Made by a program: the position numbers and the translations under genes
From: Nitrosomonas sp.
GTDB lineage: Bacteria; Pseudomonadota; Gammaproteobacteria; Burkholderiales; Nitrosomonadaceae
Direction of reading: 5' to 3'
Length of the DNA: 32,574 nt
Assembly (NCBI GenBank): GCA_021774155.1
Contig: JAJFJH010000355.1
Span: 1-32,574 of the forward strand
The notes under the pieces: model-generated
Database searches by the model: none
What the model was told of the DNA's origin: nothing
The model's input: the letters and a program-made list of their open reading frames with translations, nothing else
Part shown: positions 25,382-32,574 of the stretch, one piece after another
Layout of the letters: each line of letters opens with the position of its first letter
How positions within the stretch are numbered: the stretch's first letter is position 1

Positions 25382-26389
25382 ATGCTTGTCGAATCGCATG
25401 ACACTCAAGCAGCTCCCATATTTGTAGTGGGTATGAATGGGTCGGGAACAACTATGCTTGCAGATTGCTTGGGACAGCACTCCCAGATATATGCATTCAT
25501 ACATGAAACGCGAGTCATTCCCCACATAATTCAGCATGCTAAGAAATATGGGAATTTACATGATGACCCTTCTTTATTGGCTCTATGGGAAGATTTAGTC
25601 AAAATTCCAGGCATTGGAATTCAACTTGCAGGAAAAACTGAACTTCCAGAAGGCTGGCGAGATTGGCCTCGCACTGTAGCCGGTGTCATTGATGGTTTAT
25701 TTCGATATTTAGCGGCTCAAGCGGGAGAGAAAAAGGTTCGTTGGTGCGAAAAAACACCGATGCATGCGTTGCATATGATTCAGTTAAGCGAAACATTTCC
25801 AAATGCTAGATTCATACACATTATTCGCGACGGAAGAGACTGCGCAGCTTCATTCCATCGCCGCTGGAAAAGAACGCCAGAACTTACAATCTATCGTTGG
25901 CGAGAAGTTCTGAAGAAAGCAAGGATTCAGTCCAAAAACATATCGGGGCGCTACCTGGAGATTAGATTCGAGGAGCTTACCGAATTTCCAGAGCGTACAC
26001 TTCAGAAGATATGCCAGTGGTTAAACATTCCTTACGAACCAACGATGCTTGTTACGCGTCGCCGCCAGAAAACCAATCCGGGGCGAGATAAAATTGAGAA
26101 AAATAGTGGCCTATGGTGTTCGCATTTTAGCAAGAAAAAGCTAGATAAGTTGGAGTGGATCTCTGGTGGAAGCTTGGTTGACAATGGCTATCAAATCGAG
26201 ATGTTCGATGAAGATCATAACCCACCGAGATGGCGCCTGAATCTTTGGGTGATGTTAGATTATGGTCGACAGTTTGCAAGAGAATTTAGGGAACAGCTAT
26301 CTGGTGATACTTACCGCCCGTCTTGGTCTGTGTTTTTTCGGCATGTACTGGATGCTTTACGTCAATTCAAAACCAATCGTTTTCCTTAA
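25382..26389 (+). CDS. Sulfotransferase 1 (PAPS-dependent type)
   Basis: 335-residue soluble protein. FVVGMNGSGTTMLADCLGQH is the 5'-phosphosulfate-binding P-loop-like motif of the sulfotransferase superfamily, with Ser-Gly in place of the usual Arg-Ser or Lys. RFIHIIRDGRDCAASFHRRW is the 3'-phosphate-binding motif. C-terminal helices (YRWREVLKKARIQSK, YLEIRFEELTEFPERTLQKICQWLNIPYEP) match Sulfotransfer_3-type proteins. It would transfer sulfate from PAPS to a sugar of the repeat unit, presumably in the cytoplasm before flipping. Its place in the eps operon supports that; acceptor unknown. Confidence 0.85.
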   Translation: MLVESHDTQAAPIFVVGMNGSGTTMLADCLGQHSQIYAFIHETRVIPHIIQHAKKYGNLHDDPSLLALWEDLVKIPGIGIQLAGKTELPEGWRDWPRTVAGVIDGLFRYLAAQAGEKKVRWCEKTPMHALHMIQLSETFPNARFIHIIRDGRDCAASFHRRWKRTPELTIYRWREVLKKARIQSKNISGRYLEIRFEELTEFPERTLQKICQWLNIPYEPTMLVTRRRQKTNPGRDKIEKNSGLWCSHFSKKKLDKLEWISGGSLVDNGYQIEMFDEDHNPPRWRLNLWVMLDYGRQFAREFREQLSGDTYRPSWSVFFRHVLDALRQFKTNRFP

Positions 26390-26505
26390 GCCATGAATAA
26401 ATACAGATTTGTAATCGCGTCATTTCAACAATTCAAAATTTATTCGTGAGTCGCATTATACGATGATAAAAACAACCTAGTTATAACAGACAGAGAGGCT
26501 ATCAA

Positions 26506-27378
26506 ATGAGTAGTGCCATTGTTAACTTCGTTGGAATCGGCGGACAGAAATGTGCATCGACGTGGTTATATGACATATTGGAGGATCATCCTCAAGCATG
26601 TCTAAGTAGTGAAAAAGAATTAGATTTTTTTTCCAATTATTGGGATCGTGGGTACGAATGGTACGAATCGAAATTTCATTGCAAAAGTTCCGATAGGAAA
26701 GTGGTCGGGGAAGTTTCACCATCTTACCTGTGCACTAAGGAAGCCCCTGTTAGACTGAAAAAATATAACGCAAATACAAAAATAATTGTCATTTTGAGAA
26801 ATCCTGTTGAGCGTGCATATTCAAATCACAAACATAATGTGAGGCAAGGATTTGTATTGAGTGACAATTTGACTTTTGAAGCGGCAATCAAAAACAACTC
26901 AACCTATGTCGAACATGGGTTTTATGGCGAAAATTTGAGTTGTTGGCTGACTGCGTTTCCAAGAGATCAAATATTGGTTTTGCTTTTTGATGATATTTTA
27001 AACAATGCGCAAGCTGTCGCTCAAAATGTCTATCAGTTTCTTGACATTAGCACTGACCATGTTTCTTCTTCACTATATAAAAAATCTAACGAAAGTGTTG
27101 CTGTTTCCAATGTTCCCTTAGCGCTATTTGTTGACAAACTGAGGCAGTTTTCAAGAAAAAATGGGCTAATAGGTGGCTGGGATTTCTTGAGACGTATTGG
27201 CATACGGTATGTCTACAGATTATTCAACCAACAGAACGTCGACGTCGCCATCCCTAAAATGCGCAGTGAGACTCGACAGGAATTGTTTGAAATTTTTAGG
27301 AAAGATATTGAATCATTGGAATCTCTTTTGAACATAAATCTCGACTCATGGAAAACGAACAAAGGCGCAACACGATGA
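26506..27378 (+). CDS. Sulfotransferase 2 (heparan-sulfotransferase-like domain)
   Basis: 290 residues. FVGIGGQKCASTWLYDILEDHP carries the 5'-PSB motif with its Lys, KELDFFSNYWDRGYEWYESKF follows as in NDST/HS3ST-like sulfotransferases, and IIVILRNPVERAYSNHKHNVRQG is the 3'-PB motif. It belongs to a different branch from the previous gene, so the two probably sulfate different positions or sugars. GAGAGG is well placed before the ATG. The gene is visibly richer in A/T than its neighbours and is preceded by a 116-base AT-rich gap, compatible with separate acquisition. Confidence 0.87.
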   Translation: MSSAIVNFVGIGGQKCASTWLYDILEDHPQACLSSEKELDFFSNYWDRGYEWYESKFHCKSSDRKVVGEVSPSYLCTKEAPVRLKKYNANTKIIVILRNPVERAYSNHKHNVRQGFVLSDNLTFEAAIKNNSTYVEHGFYGENLSCWLTAFPRDQILVLLFDDILNNAQAVAQNVYQFLDISTDHVSSSLYKKSNESVAVSNVPLALFVDKLRQFSRKNGLIGGWDFLRRIGIRYVYRLFNQQNVDVAIPKMRSETRQELFEIFRKDIESLESLLNINLDSWKTNKGATR

Positions 27379-28310
27379 TGAAGAACAACGACTCATTGGC
27401 TTGCAGTATCGTAATCGCAAGCTTTAATCGTGCTCGCCTTCTCGGCGAAACACTAGGTAGTCTGCAGCAGCAACGTGTATTAGAGTCATGCAAAAACGGT
27501 CGTTGCGAACTAATCATCGTTGATAACAACTCGACTGACGATACACAAGCTGTTGCAGCGTCTTATGCCGCGCGCCTTGACAATACTAAAGTCTATTTCG
27601 AACCCCGCCAGGGTCTATCTCATGCACGAAATAAGGGAGTTGAAGTTGCTGCTGGCAAGGTTGTGGTGTTCCTTGATGATGATGTTGAGGTGGCAGAAGA
27701 TTGGCTTATGCAGCTATTAAAACCATTCGATAACCCACATGTGGGTGTAGTCGGAGGAAGAGTTCTGCCTTTTGGGAGTGCGACGCTCCCTGATTGGCTG
27801 CCACGTGAGTATGCCTTTTTGGCGAGTGTTTTTGACCCTTCCAATGAGCCTTGTAGCCTCGGAAAAGTGATGGGAGCAAATTTTTCGGTCAGACGCTCTG
27901 TGCTGGATCAAGTTGGCGTATTCGATCCAAGGTTGGGACGTAAAGGGAGCAAATTGCTGGGCGGAGAAGAAGTCGAACTATTTAAGCGTATAACGGATGC
28001 AGGGCATTGCGTTTGGTACACGCCGCATGCAATCGTGTGGCACAAAATAGCCGATAAACTTAAGCATGAATATATGGAGGATTACGCTTATTGGCTGGGC
28101 GTGTCAGAGGCGTTGATTGACAAAACGGTCATTAGCAAGATGCGTTACGTTATGAAATATGTGCGTTCTGCAATCTTTCCTTGGGTGGTGTATCCCATAC
28201 AGCACTTGCTTTCTAATGATGTGGCAGCCCCAACTCGATATTTGATCAAGAAACAATACTCTCGTGGTTATTTGGCTCATGCACGGGAGCTAATGGGGAA
28301 GCAAGATTGA
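27375..28310 (+). CDS. GT2-family glycosyltransferase
   Basis: 311 residues from ATG 27375, which overlaps the previous stop as ATGA and removes the 31-base overlap implied by the track's start at 27348. It has a GT-A fold: CSIVIASFNRARLLGETLGSL, ELIIVDNNSTDDT, and the metal-binding DxD within VVFLDDDVEVAEDW. The later GANFSVRRSVLDQVGVFDPRLG and GEEVELFKRITDAGHCVWYTPHAIVWH blocks contain the ED-like catalytic base region. No membrane segment of synthase type is visible. It adds one sugar to the lipid-linked repeat unit; donor unknown. Confidence 0.9.
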   Translation: MMKNNDSLACSIVIASFNRARLLGETLGSLQQQRVLESCKNGRCELIIVDNNSTDDTQAVAASYAARLDNTKVYFEPRQGLSHARNKGVEVAAGKVVVFLDDDVEVAEDWLMQLLKPFDNPHVGVVGGRVLPFGSATLPDWLPREYAFLASVFDPSNEPCSLGKVMGANFSVRRSVLDQVGVFDPRLGRKGSKLLGGEEVELFKRITDAGHCVWYTPHAIVWHKIADKLKHEYMEDYAYWLGVSEALIDKTVISKMRYVMKYVRSAIFPWVVYPIQHLLSNDVAAPTRYLIKKQYSRGYLAHARELMGKQD

Positions 28311-29473
28311 AAATTGTATTACTCGTCCATCAATCTTCTGAAATGTACGGCTCAGACAAGGTGCTACTTTTTCTCGCACAGGGCTTACGATCAAGGAGTA
28401 ATTTTCAACCTATCGTTGTGTTGCCAAAGGATGGGCCGCTACGTGTTGCGCTACAGGTAGCTGGAGTCGAGGTGCATATCGCCGAAGTTGGAAAAATTAG
28501 TCGTTCAATCATGACACCTACCGGGCTTATCCGCCTCGTGTGGAGCACGTTGATCGGAATGCGTGCGCTTGACAAAATTGTCGGAAAACGCAAAGTAGCA
28601 TTGGTTCACTCGAATACCCTAGCTGTACTTTCAGGGGCCATTTGGGCATTCATGCGCCGGAGGCCGCATCTCTGGCATGTCCACGAAATCATCCTTTCAC
28701 CAAAGCTCGTGAGTATGGGCTACCCAAGGTTAATTCGCATGTTGTCAGATCGTGTCATGTCGAATTCGACACTGACGGAACGCTGGCTTTTGTCGAAGCA
28801 ACCCTCCCTAGCATCTCGTTCAGTTGTTGTATTCAATGGGTTGCCGGAAGTAGTAAGCCCAACGAAGGATGCTATTCAAGCCTTTCGTGCAAGAGTTGGA
28901 GCAAGTGAAGATGATACGGTCGTCATGTTGGCTGGCCGAATTAACCGCATGAAGGGTCAGGAGCTATTGATTGAAGCGGCAGCCGAACTGCAACGTCGAG
29001 GCAGAATTGAGGGTATGCGGTTCGTGATTATTGGAGACACAGCACCTGGGTTAATGTATTTATCGGCCCAGTTAAAAGCACAAGTTACATCGTTATGCTT
29101 GGATGCACACTTCACATTCTTATCCTTTATCGACGATATGTGGCCGGTGTGGTTTGGTACAGATATTGGCGTGGTTCCATCAACGGAACCAGAGTCGTGT
29201 GGGATGGTGGCAATTGAGGCAATGGCTGCGGGCGTGCCGGTTATTGCGGCTGGACATGGCGGTTTGCTTGATATTGTCGTTCATGAGGAGACAGGCTTAC
29301 TCTTCCCGCCACGTAATGTGAATATGCTGGCTGACGCACTAGAACGTCTGGGATCAGATAGTATGCTTCGCAAGGCATTGGGAGCAGCGGGCGTAACGAG
29401 ACAACAAGAGTTGTTCTCGGTGGAAAGCCAAGTCACACATGCAGTAATGATCTATGAGGAGATGACGAAATGA
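28307..29473 (+). CDS. GT4-family glycosyltransferase with a diverged EX7E motif
   Basis: 388 residues starting at TTG overlapping the previous stop. GT-B fold: N-terminal LLVHQSSEMYGSDKVLLFLAQGL, central VVMLAGRINRMKGQELLIEAAAEL, and C-terminal VVPSTEPESCGMVAIEAMAAGVPVIA. The usual motif is E-x-F-G-x4-E; here Cys replaces Phe, although the decayed duplicate at 30095-30506 still has Phe. It ends ATGA-overlapping the GH99-like pseudogene, and the ancestral order GT4 then GH99-like is still visible downstream. Likely adds a sugar to the repeat unit. Confidence 0.88.
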   Translation: MKIVLLVHQSSEMYGSDKVLLFLAQGLRSRSNFQPIVVLPKDGPLRVALQVAGVEVHIAEVGKISRSIMTPTGLIRLVWSTLIGMRALDKIVGKRKVALVHSNTLAVLSGAIWAFMRRRPHLWHVHEIILSPKLVSMGYPRLIRMLSDRVMSNSTLTERWLLSKQPSLASRSVVVFNGLPEVVSPTKDAIQAFRARVGASEDDTVVMLAGRINRMKGQELLIEAAAELQRRGRIEGMRFVIIGDTAPGLMYLSAQLKAQVTSLCLDAHFTFLSFIDDMWPVWFGTDIGVVPSTEPESCGMVAIEAMAAGVPVIAAGHGGLLDIVVHEETGLLFPPRNVNMLADALERLGSDSMLRKALGAAGVTRQQELFSVESQVTHAVMIYEEMTK

Positions 29474-30094
29474 GTATTTATTCACTATTATGCTGGGATT
29501 TCAAATGGTTACACTCTACACTACGCAGGTAAACTTCGACTGATCATAATGAATTTTCTCCGCGCGTTCTGCACCTATCCCCGCAGCAAGACTGCGGGAT
29601 ATTTCGGCACAGAAACCAAAAACAGCGCACTACGCTGACTTCAAAAAACACAAACTATAATCCTCTCCTTGGTAAGACTACATGGAATCGCAAGTTGAAG
29701 GAAACAAGCCGAAAGTTTTGGAGCAACCACCAAGGAATTAATTGATGACGCTCAAGTGTTTGCTCGCGAAGAAGAACTACCCTGGCATCTATTTTTTCGC
29801 AGGAACTGGCGCTTACTTACCCATGATTGAAGCCTATTCTAAGGACGCCGGTTACTCTGCATTCGACAAAGGATATTAAACGCATTGGCAGCGGTTCGCT
29901 ACTATGGGAAGCAGCCTGTCTTTGATTGTGCCGATAACACCTGACTAGGGCAAACGATCATGGGGAGGTAACAAAAACTCACTTCATAATAATTCACTAT
30001 CCACACCCAATGAGTTTAGGAAACACCTCGTCGCTGCAAAGATGTCCATGAATGCAAACCCGGGTTTGACACAGCAAATGGGCCTTATTTGTTA
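29470..30094 (+). pseudogene. Decayed copy of the GH99-like gene
   Basis: The first about 85 bases match the start of the intact gene at 30503 (ATGAGTATTTATTCACTATT and onwards), but an indel leads into a TAA within 21 codons. Bases 29553-29697 are unrelated sequence replacing about 480 bases of the intact gene. Homology resumes at GGAAACAAGCCGAAAGTTTT and continues with an extra C, a deletion of about 69 bases before GACAAAGGATATTAA, and further stops, ending at TTATTTGTT near 30094, where it joins GT4-derived sequence. Confidence 0.88.
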
Positions 30095-30506
30095 AGAGTT
30101 GGAGCAAGTGAAGGTGGTAAGGTCGTCATGTTGGCTGGTCGCATTAACCGCATGAAAGGTCAGGCGCTATTAATTGAAGCGGCGGCCGAACTGCAACGTC
30201 GAGGCAGAATTGAGTACGTGCGGTTTGTGATTGTTGGAGATACGGCACCTGGACTAACGTATTTGTCGGCTCAGCTAAAAACAAAGGTTGCATTGCTATG
30301 CTTAGATACACTTCACATTCTTACCCTTTATCGATGATATGTGGCCAGTGTGGTTTGGTGCAGATACCGGAGTGGTTCCATCAACGGAACCAGAGTCGTT
30401 TGGGATGGTGGCAATGGCTGCGAGCGTAACGAAGCAACAAGAATTGTTCTCGGTGGAAAGCCAAGTCGCACAAGCAGTAATGGTCTATGAGGAGATGACG
30501 AAATGA
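30095..30506 (+). pseudogene. Decayed copy of the GT4 glycosyltransferase 3' half
   Basis: Homologous to the gene at 28307 from its codons for RVGASE (about 28890) to the stop. It lacks the whole 5' half, carries a frameshift near LCLDTLHI, and has a deletion of about 185 bases after GMVA that removes the rest of the EX7E motif. The track ORF 30089-30337 is a part of this remnant. The end GAGGAGATGACGAAATGA is preserved and still provides the ribosome-binding site of the intact GH99-like gene. Confidence 0.88.
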
Positions 30507-31630
30507 GTATTTATTCACTATTACGTTGGAATTTCAAATGGTTAAATTCTTTATACCATGCAGGTAAACTCCGACTGATCATAATGACATCTTTGCTTAT
30601 GTTCGGTGGTACGTCTTACGGCGATAATTATCAAATTGGTGTGTATTACTTCCCAGGATGGAAGGATGAGCAGATCGGCGCACCTGCGTCACTACCTTGG
30701 GAGCGGATTAAGGCATTTCCCGAACGAAAACCGATGCTCGGTTGGTACGACGATGGTTCCGACTATGTCATGTGGCAACAAATCGATTGGATGCAATCCT
30801 ACGGGATTGATTTTGTCGTCTTTGACTGGTATTTTGGCCAGGAAAAGCAGGTTATGCTTGAACATGCGTTAGCCGCATACATGCAAGCACCCAATCGTAC
30901 AAAGCTAAAGTTTTCGATTCTTTGGGCCAACCATAATGGGATGCCAAAGAGTATAGATGATTGGCACGTCATGGTACGTTATTGGGTGAGACATTACTTT
31001 CCTCGTCCTGAGTTTTTACTTAACGACGGCCACCCAGTTGTATTTGTATTTTCGGCGGATAAATTAAGGAAACAAGCCGAAAGTTTTGGAGCAACCACCA
31101 AAGAATTAATAGATAGCGCTCAAGTACTTGCTCGCGAAGAAGGGCTACCTGGTATCTATTTTGTCGCAGGAACTGGCGCTTATTTACCCATGATTGAGGC
31201 CTATGCTAAAGACGCCGGTTACTCTGCCTTTTCGGCATATAACTACCATCAAGGACCAACCTTCCCTTATAACACGCCGTCGCATAGTTTCGCAGAACTC
31301 GACAAAGGGTATCAAGCGCATTGGCAGCGGTTTGCTGCTGAGGGAAGCCTTCCTTTGATTGTACCGATGACATCTGGCTGGGACAATCGACCATGGGGAG
31401 GCAGCAAAGATCCATTTCATGATAATTCACTATCCACACCCAATGAGTTTCAGAAACACCTTGACGCTGCAAAAACGTTCATGAATGCGAACCCGGAGTT
31501 GACACAAAAGATGGGTGTTATTTGTTGTTGGAATGAATTCGGAGAAGGCTCTTTTATCGAGCCGACAGAGATAATGGGCACCAGTTATCTTGAGCAAATA
31601 CAAAATGTTTTTAGTAGTGAGTCACAATAA
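30503..31630 (+). CDS. Secreted GH99-like glycoside hydrolase domain protein
   Basis: 375 residues. An N-terminal signal or anchor (KLRLIIMTSLLMFGGTSYG-DN) is followed by a barrel-like domain with IGVYYFPGW, MWQQIDWMQSYGIDFVVFDWYF, LKFSILWANHN, HPVVFVFSADKLRKQ, GIYFVAGTG and CCWNEFGEGSFIEPT. This pattern resembles GH99-like/WbsX-type proteins, often encoded in polysaccharide loci; relatives include alpha-mannan endo-hydrolases. It could trim or release the polymer in the periplasm or outside, but catalytic activity is inferred. GGAG precedes the ATG, located inside the GT4 remnant. The preceding tandem duplication left a pseudogene copy upstream. Confidence 0.82.
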   Translation: MSIYSLLRWNFKWLNSLYHAGKLRLIIMTSLLMFGGTSYGDNYQIGVYYFPGWKDEQIGAPASLPWERIKAFPERKPMLGWYDDGSDYVMWQQIDWMQSYGIDFVVFDWYFGQEKQVMLEHALAAYMQAPNRTKLKFSILWANHNGMPKSIDDWHVMVRYWVRHYFPRPEFLLNDGHPVVFVFSADKLRKQAESFGATTKELIDSAQVLAREEGLPGIYFVAGTGAYLPMIEAYAKDAGYSAFSAYNYHQGPTFPYNTPSHSFAELDKGYQAHWQRFAAEGSLPLIVPMTSGWDNRPWGGSKDPFHDNSLSTPNEFQKHLDAAKTFMNANPELTQKMGVICCWNEFGEGSFIEPTEIMGTSYLEQIQNVFSSESQ

Positions 31631-32061
31631 TCTTTGAAATGATTTAGTTAAATCGAATAGCATGGGCCTGCGGGAAAACACGCAATGATTTGAGATAATA
31701 TGCAAGATAGTCGATGTTGGATTGTTAGATGAGCAAAAGAGAACAAGGCGACCTATTTCTTGCTCTAGATGCCGTTAGCATCACAAATCTGAACAATTAT
31801 TTCTCGATAGCGACTCTGAATATCTCCCTTCGAAACCGGACATCAATATCTCGCGACAAAAACCAAATGCACTATTAAGCTTGTAATCGTATGCCCATTC
31901 CACCTTTTCTCACTCATATACTGCAGAATAGCATAATGAGTAGCAGCTAAAGCCTTGCACTAAAGAGCATAGTTTTGAACTGATCTGGGACAATTAAACA
32001 ACGATTAATATCCGCTAAATTTAACAACAAAACAATATAAAAAACAGGCAGAATAGGCAAT
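31631..32061. other. Non-coding stretch between the eps operon and the CDF gene
   Basis: No supported gene. A 49-codon frame from 31729 (MSKREQGDLFLALDAVS...) has no good ribosome-binding site and no known motif. No strong terminator hairpin was found after 31630, and no operator or riboswitch copy is present. Confidence 0.4.
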
Positions 32062-32574
32062 ATGAATGCGACTACTGCCACGCTTACCTCAAAACAGCGT
32101 TATCAAAAAATTCGAAAGGTTACGTTGATCGGATCTGCTGTCGATTTTCTACTAGGTATCACTAAAATTACGGTGGGTTCGCTAGCTCATTCGCAAGCAT
32201 TAGTTGCCGATGGCATTCATTCATTATCTGATCTAGTCACCGACTTTATTGTGCTCTATGCCGCCAAGCATTCTCACAAAGCAGCCGACGAAGATCACCC
32301 CTATGGTCATGGCCGAATAGAAACACTGGCGACGATTGCGTTAGGCACTATGTTAATCATTATCGCAACCGGCATTGCTTATGACGCGGTAATGCGGCTC
32401 AACAACCCAACCGAGTTACTCGTACCTGGTTTGCTGACATTAATCGTCGCTATTATTTCAGTGATTTCCAAAGAATGGATCTATCGCTACACAATGGCCG
32501 CTGCACGTCGTTTACGCTCAGAAATGTTGATGGCCAATGCTTGGCATAGCCGATCAGATGCCATTTCATCTATT
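32062..32574 (+). CDS. Cation diffusion facilitator metal transporter, N-terminal part (cut by window end)
   Basis: 171 codons visible from the ATG, open to the end of the window and therefore missing from the ORF track. The CDF hallmarks are GSLAHSQALVADGIHSLSDLVTDFIVLYAAKHS with the metal-binding DGxHSxxD pattern in helix 2, DEDHPYGHGRIETLATIALG, and a second histidine/aspartate site in ANAWHSRSDAISS in helix 5. Members export divalent metals such as zinc, iron, cobalt or manganese by proton antiport. The last helix and cytoplasmic C-terminal domain lie outside the window. No operon link to the eps genes is indicated. Confidence 0.93.
   Translation, partial: MNATTATLTSKQRYQKIRKVTLIGSAVDFLLGITKITVGSLAHSQALVADGIHSLSDLVTDFIVLYAAKHSHKAADEDHPYGHGRIETLATIALGTMLIIIATGIAYDAVMRLNNPTELLVPGLLTLIVAIISVISKEWIYRYTMAAARRLRSEMLMANAWHSRSDAISSI

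Noticed and set aside
30089-30337. 82-codon ORF resembling a short glycosyltransferase
   Set aside because: It is a frameshifted fragment of a duplicated GT4 gene, listed as a pseudogene.
31729-31878. 49-codon ORF before the CDF gene
   Set aside because: Weak ribosome-binding site, no recognisable family, and poor evidence of coding.

Overview
The window looks like a piece of a moderately AT-rich betaproteobacterial chromosome, probably Nitrosomonadales-like (Nitrosomonas or methylotroph relatives). This rests on gene content only: an EpsL/EpsD-E-F-G-H-I set with an exosortase B (XrtB)-type sorting enzyme, several PEP-CTERM proteins, and a surface di-heme peroxidase next to small secreted proteins. 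No rRNA, tRNA, CRISPR array or intact insertion sequence was seen.

Left part (1-12.8 kb): the 3' end of galU; two tandem paralogous PEP-CTERM proteins, each with its own promoter and leader RNA; a di-heme cytochrome c peroxidase; a DUF1972-type glycosyltransferase; a MITE-like element; then a minus-strand block with a TIGR03790-family protein, a small secreted protein, a two-domain secreted protein with a Thr/Pro linker, an orphan ORF and two more PEP-CTERM proteins.

Right part (12.8-32.6 kb): a wrecked sulfotransferase pseudogene; epsL with an undecaprenyl-phosphate sugar-1-phosphate transferase; then a long co-directional operon, epsD-E-F-G-H(xrtB)-I, a Wzy-like polymerase, a Wzx-like flippase, two sulfotransferases, a GT2 and a GT4 glycosyltransferase, and a GH99-like secreted protein. 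A partial tandem duplication left one decayed copy of the GH99-like gene and one of the GT4 3' half. A truncated CDF-family metal transporter gene ends the window. Together the eps genes would prime, assemble, flip, polymerise, export and probably sulfate an exopolysaccharide, while EpsH/XrtB processes the PEP-CTERM proteins that may associate with it.

The most interesting signal is regulatory. Four promoters (three PEP-CTERM genes and the epsD operon) share a 20-bp palindromic element, consensus YGCGNCAWWTTGNCRCATTG. Its last three bases start a -35 box, followed 16-17 bp later by a GATAAT/TATAAT -10 box. In the three PEP-CTERM cases the predicted transcript begins almost directly with an RNA that resembles a c-di-GMP-I (GEMM-I) riboswitch. 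This suggests a local regulon that joins one DNA-binding regulator with second-messenger sensing to co-express the exopolysaccharide machinery and its sorted surface proteins.
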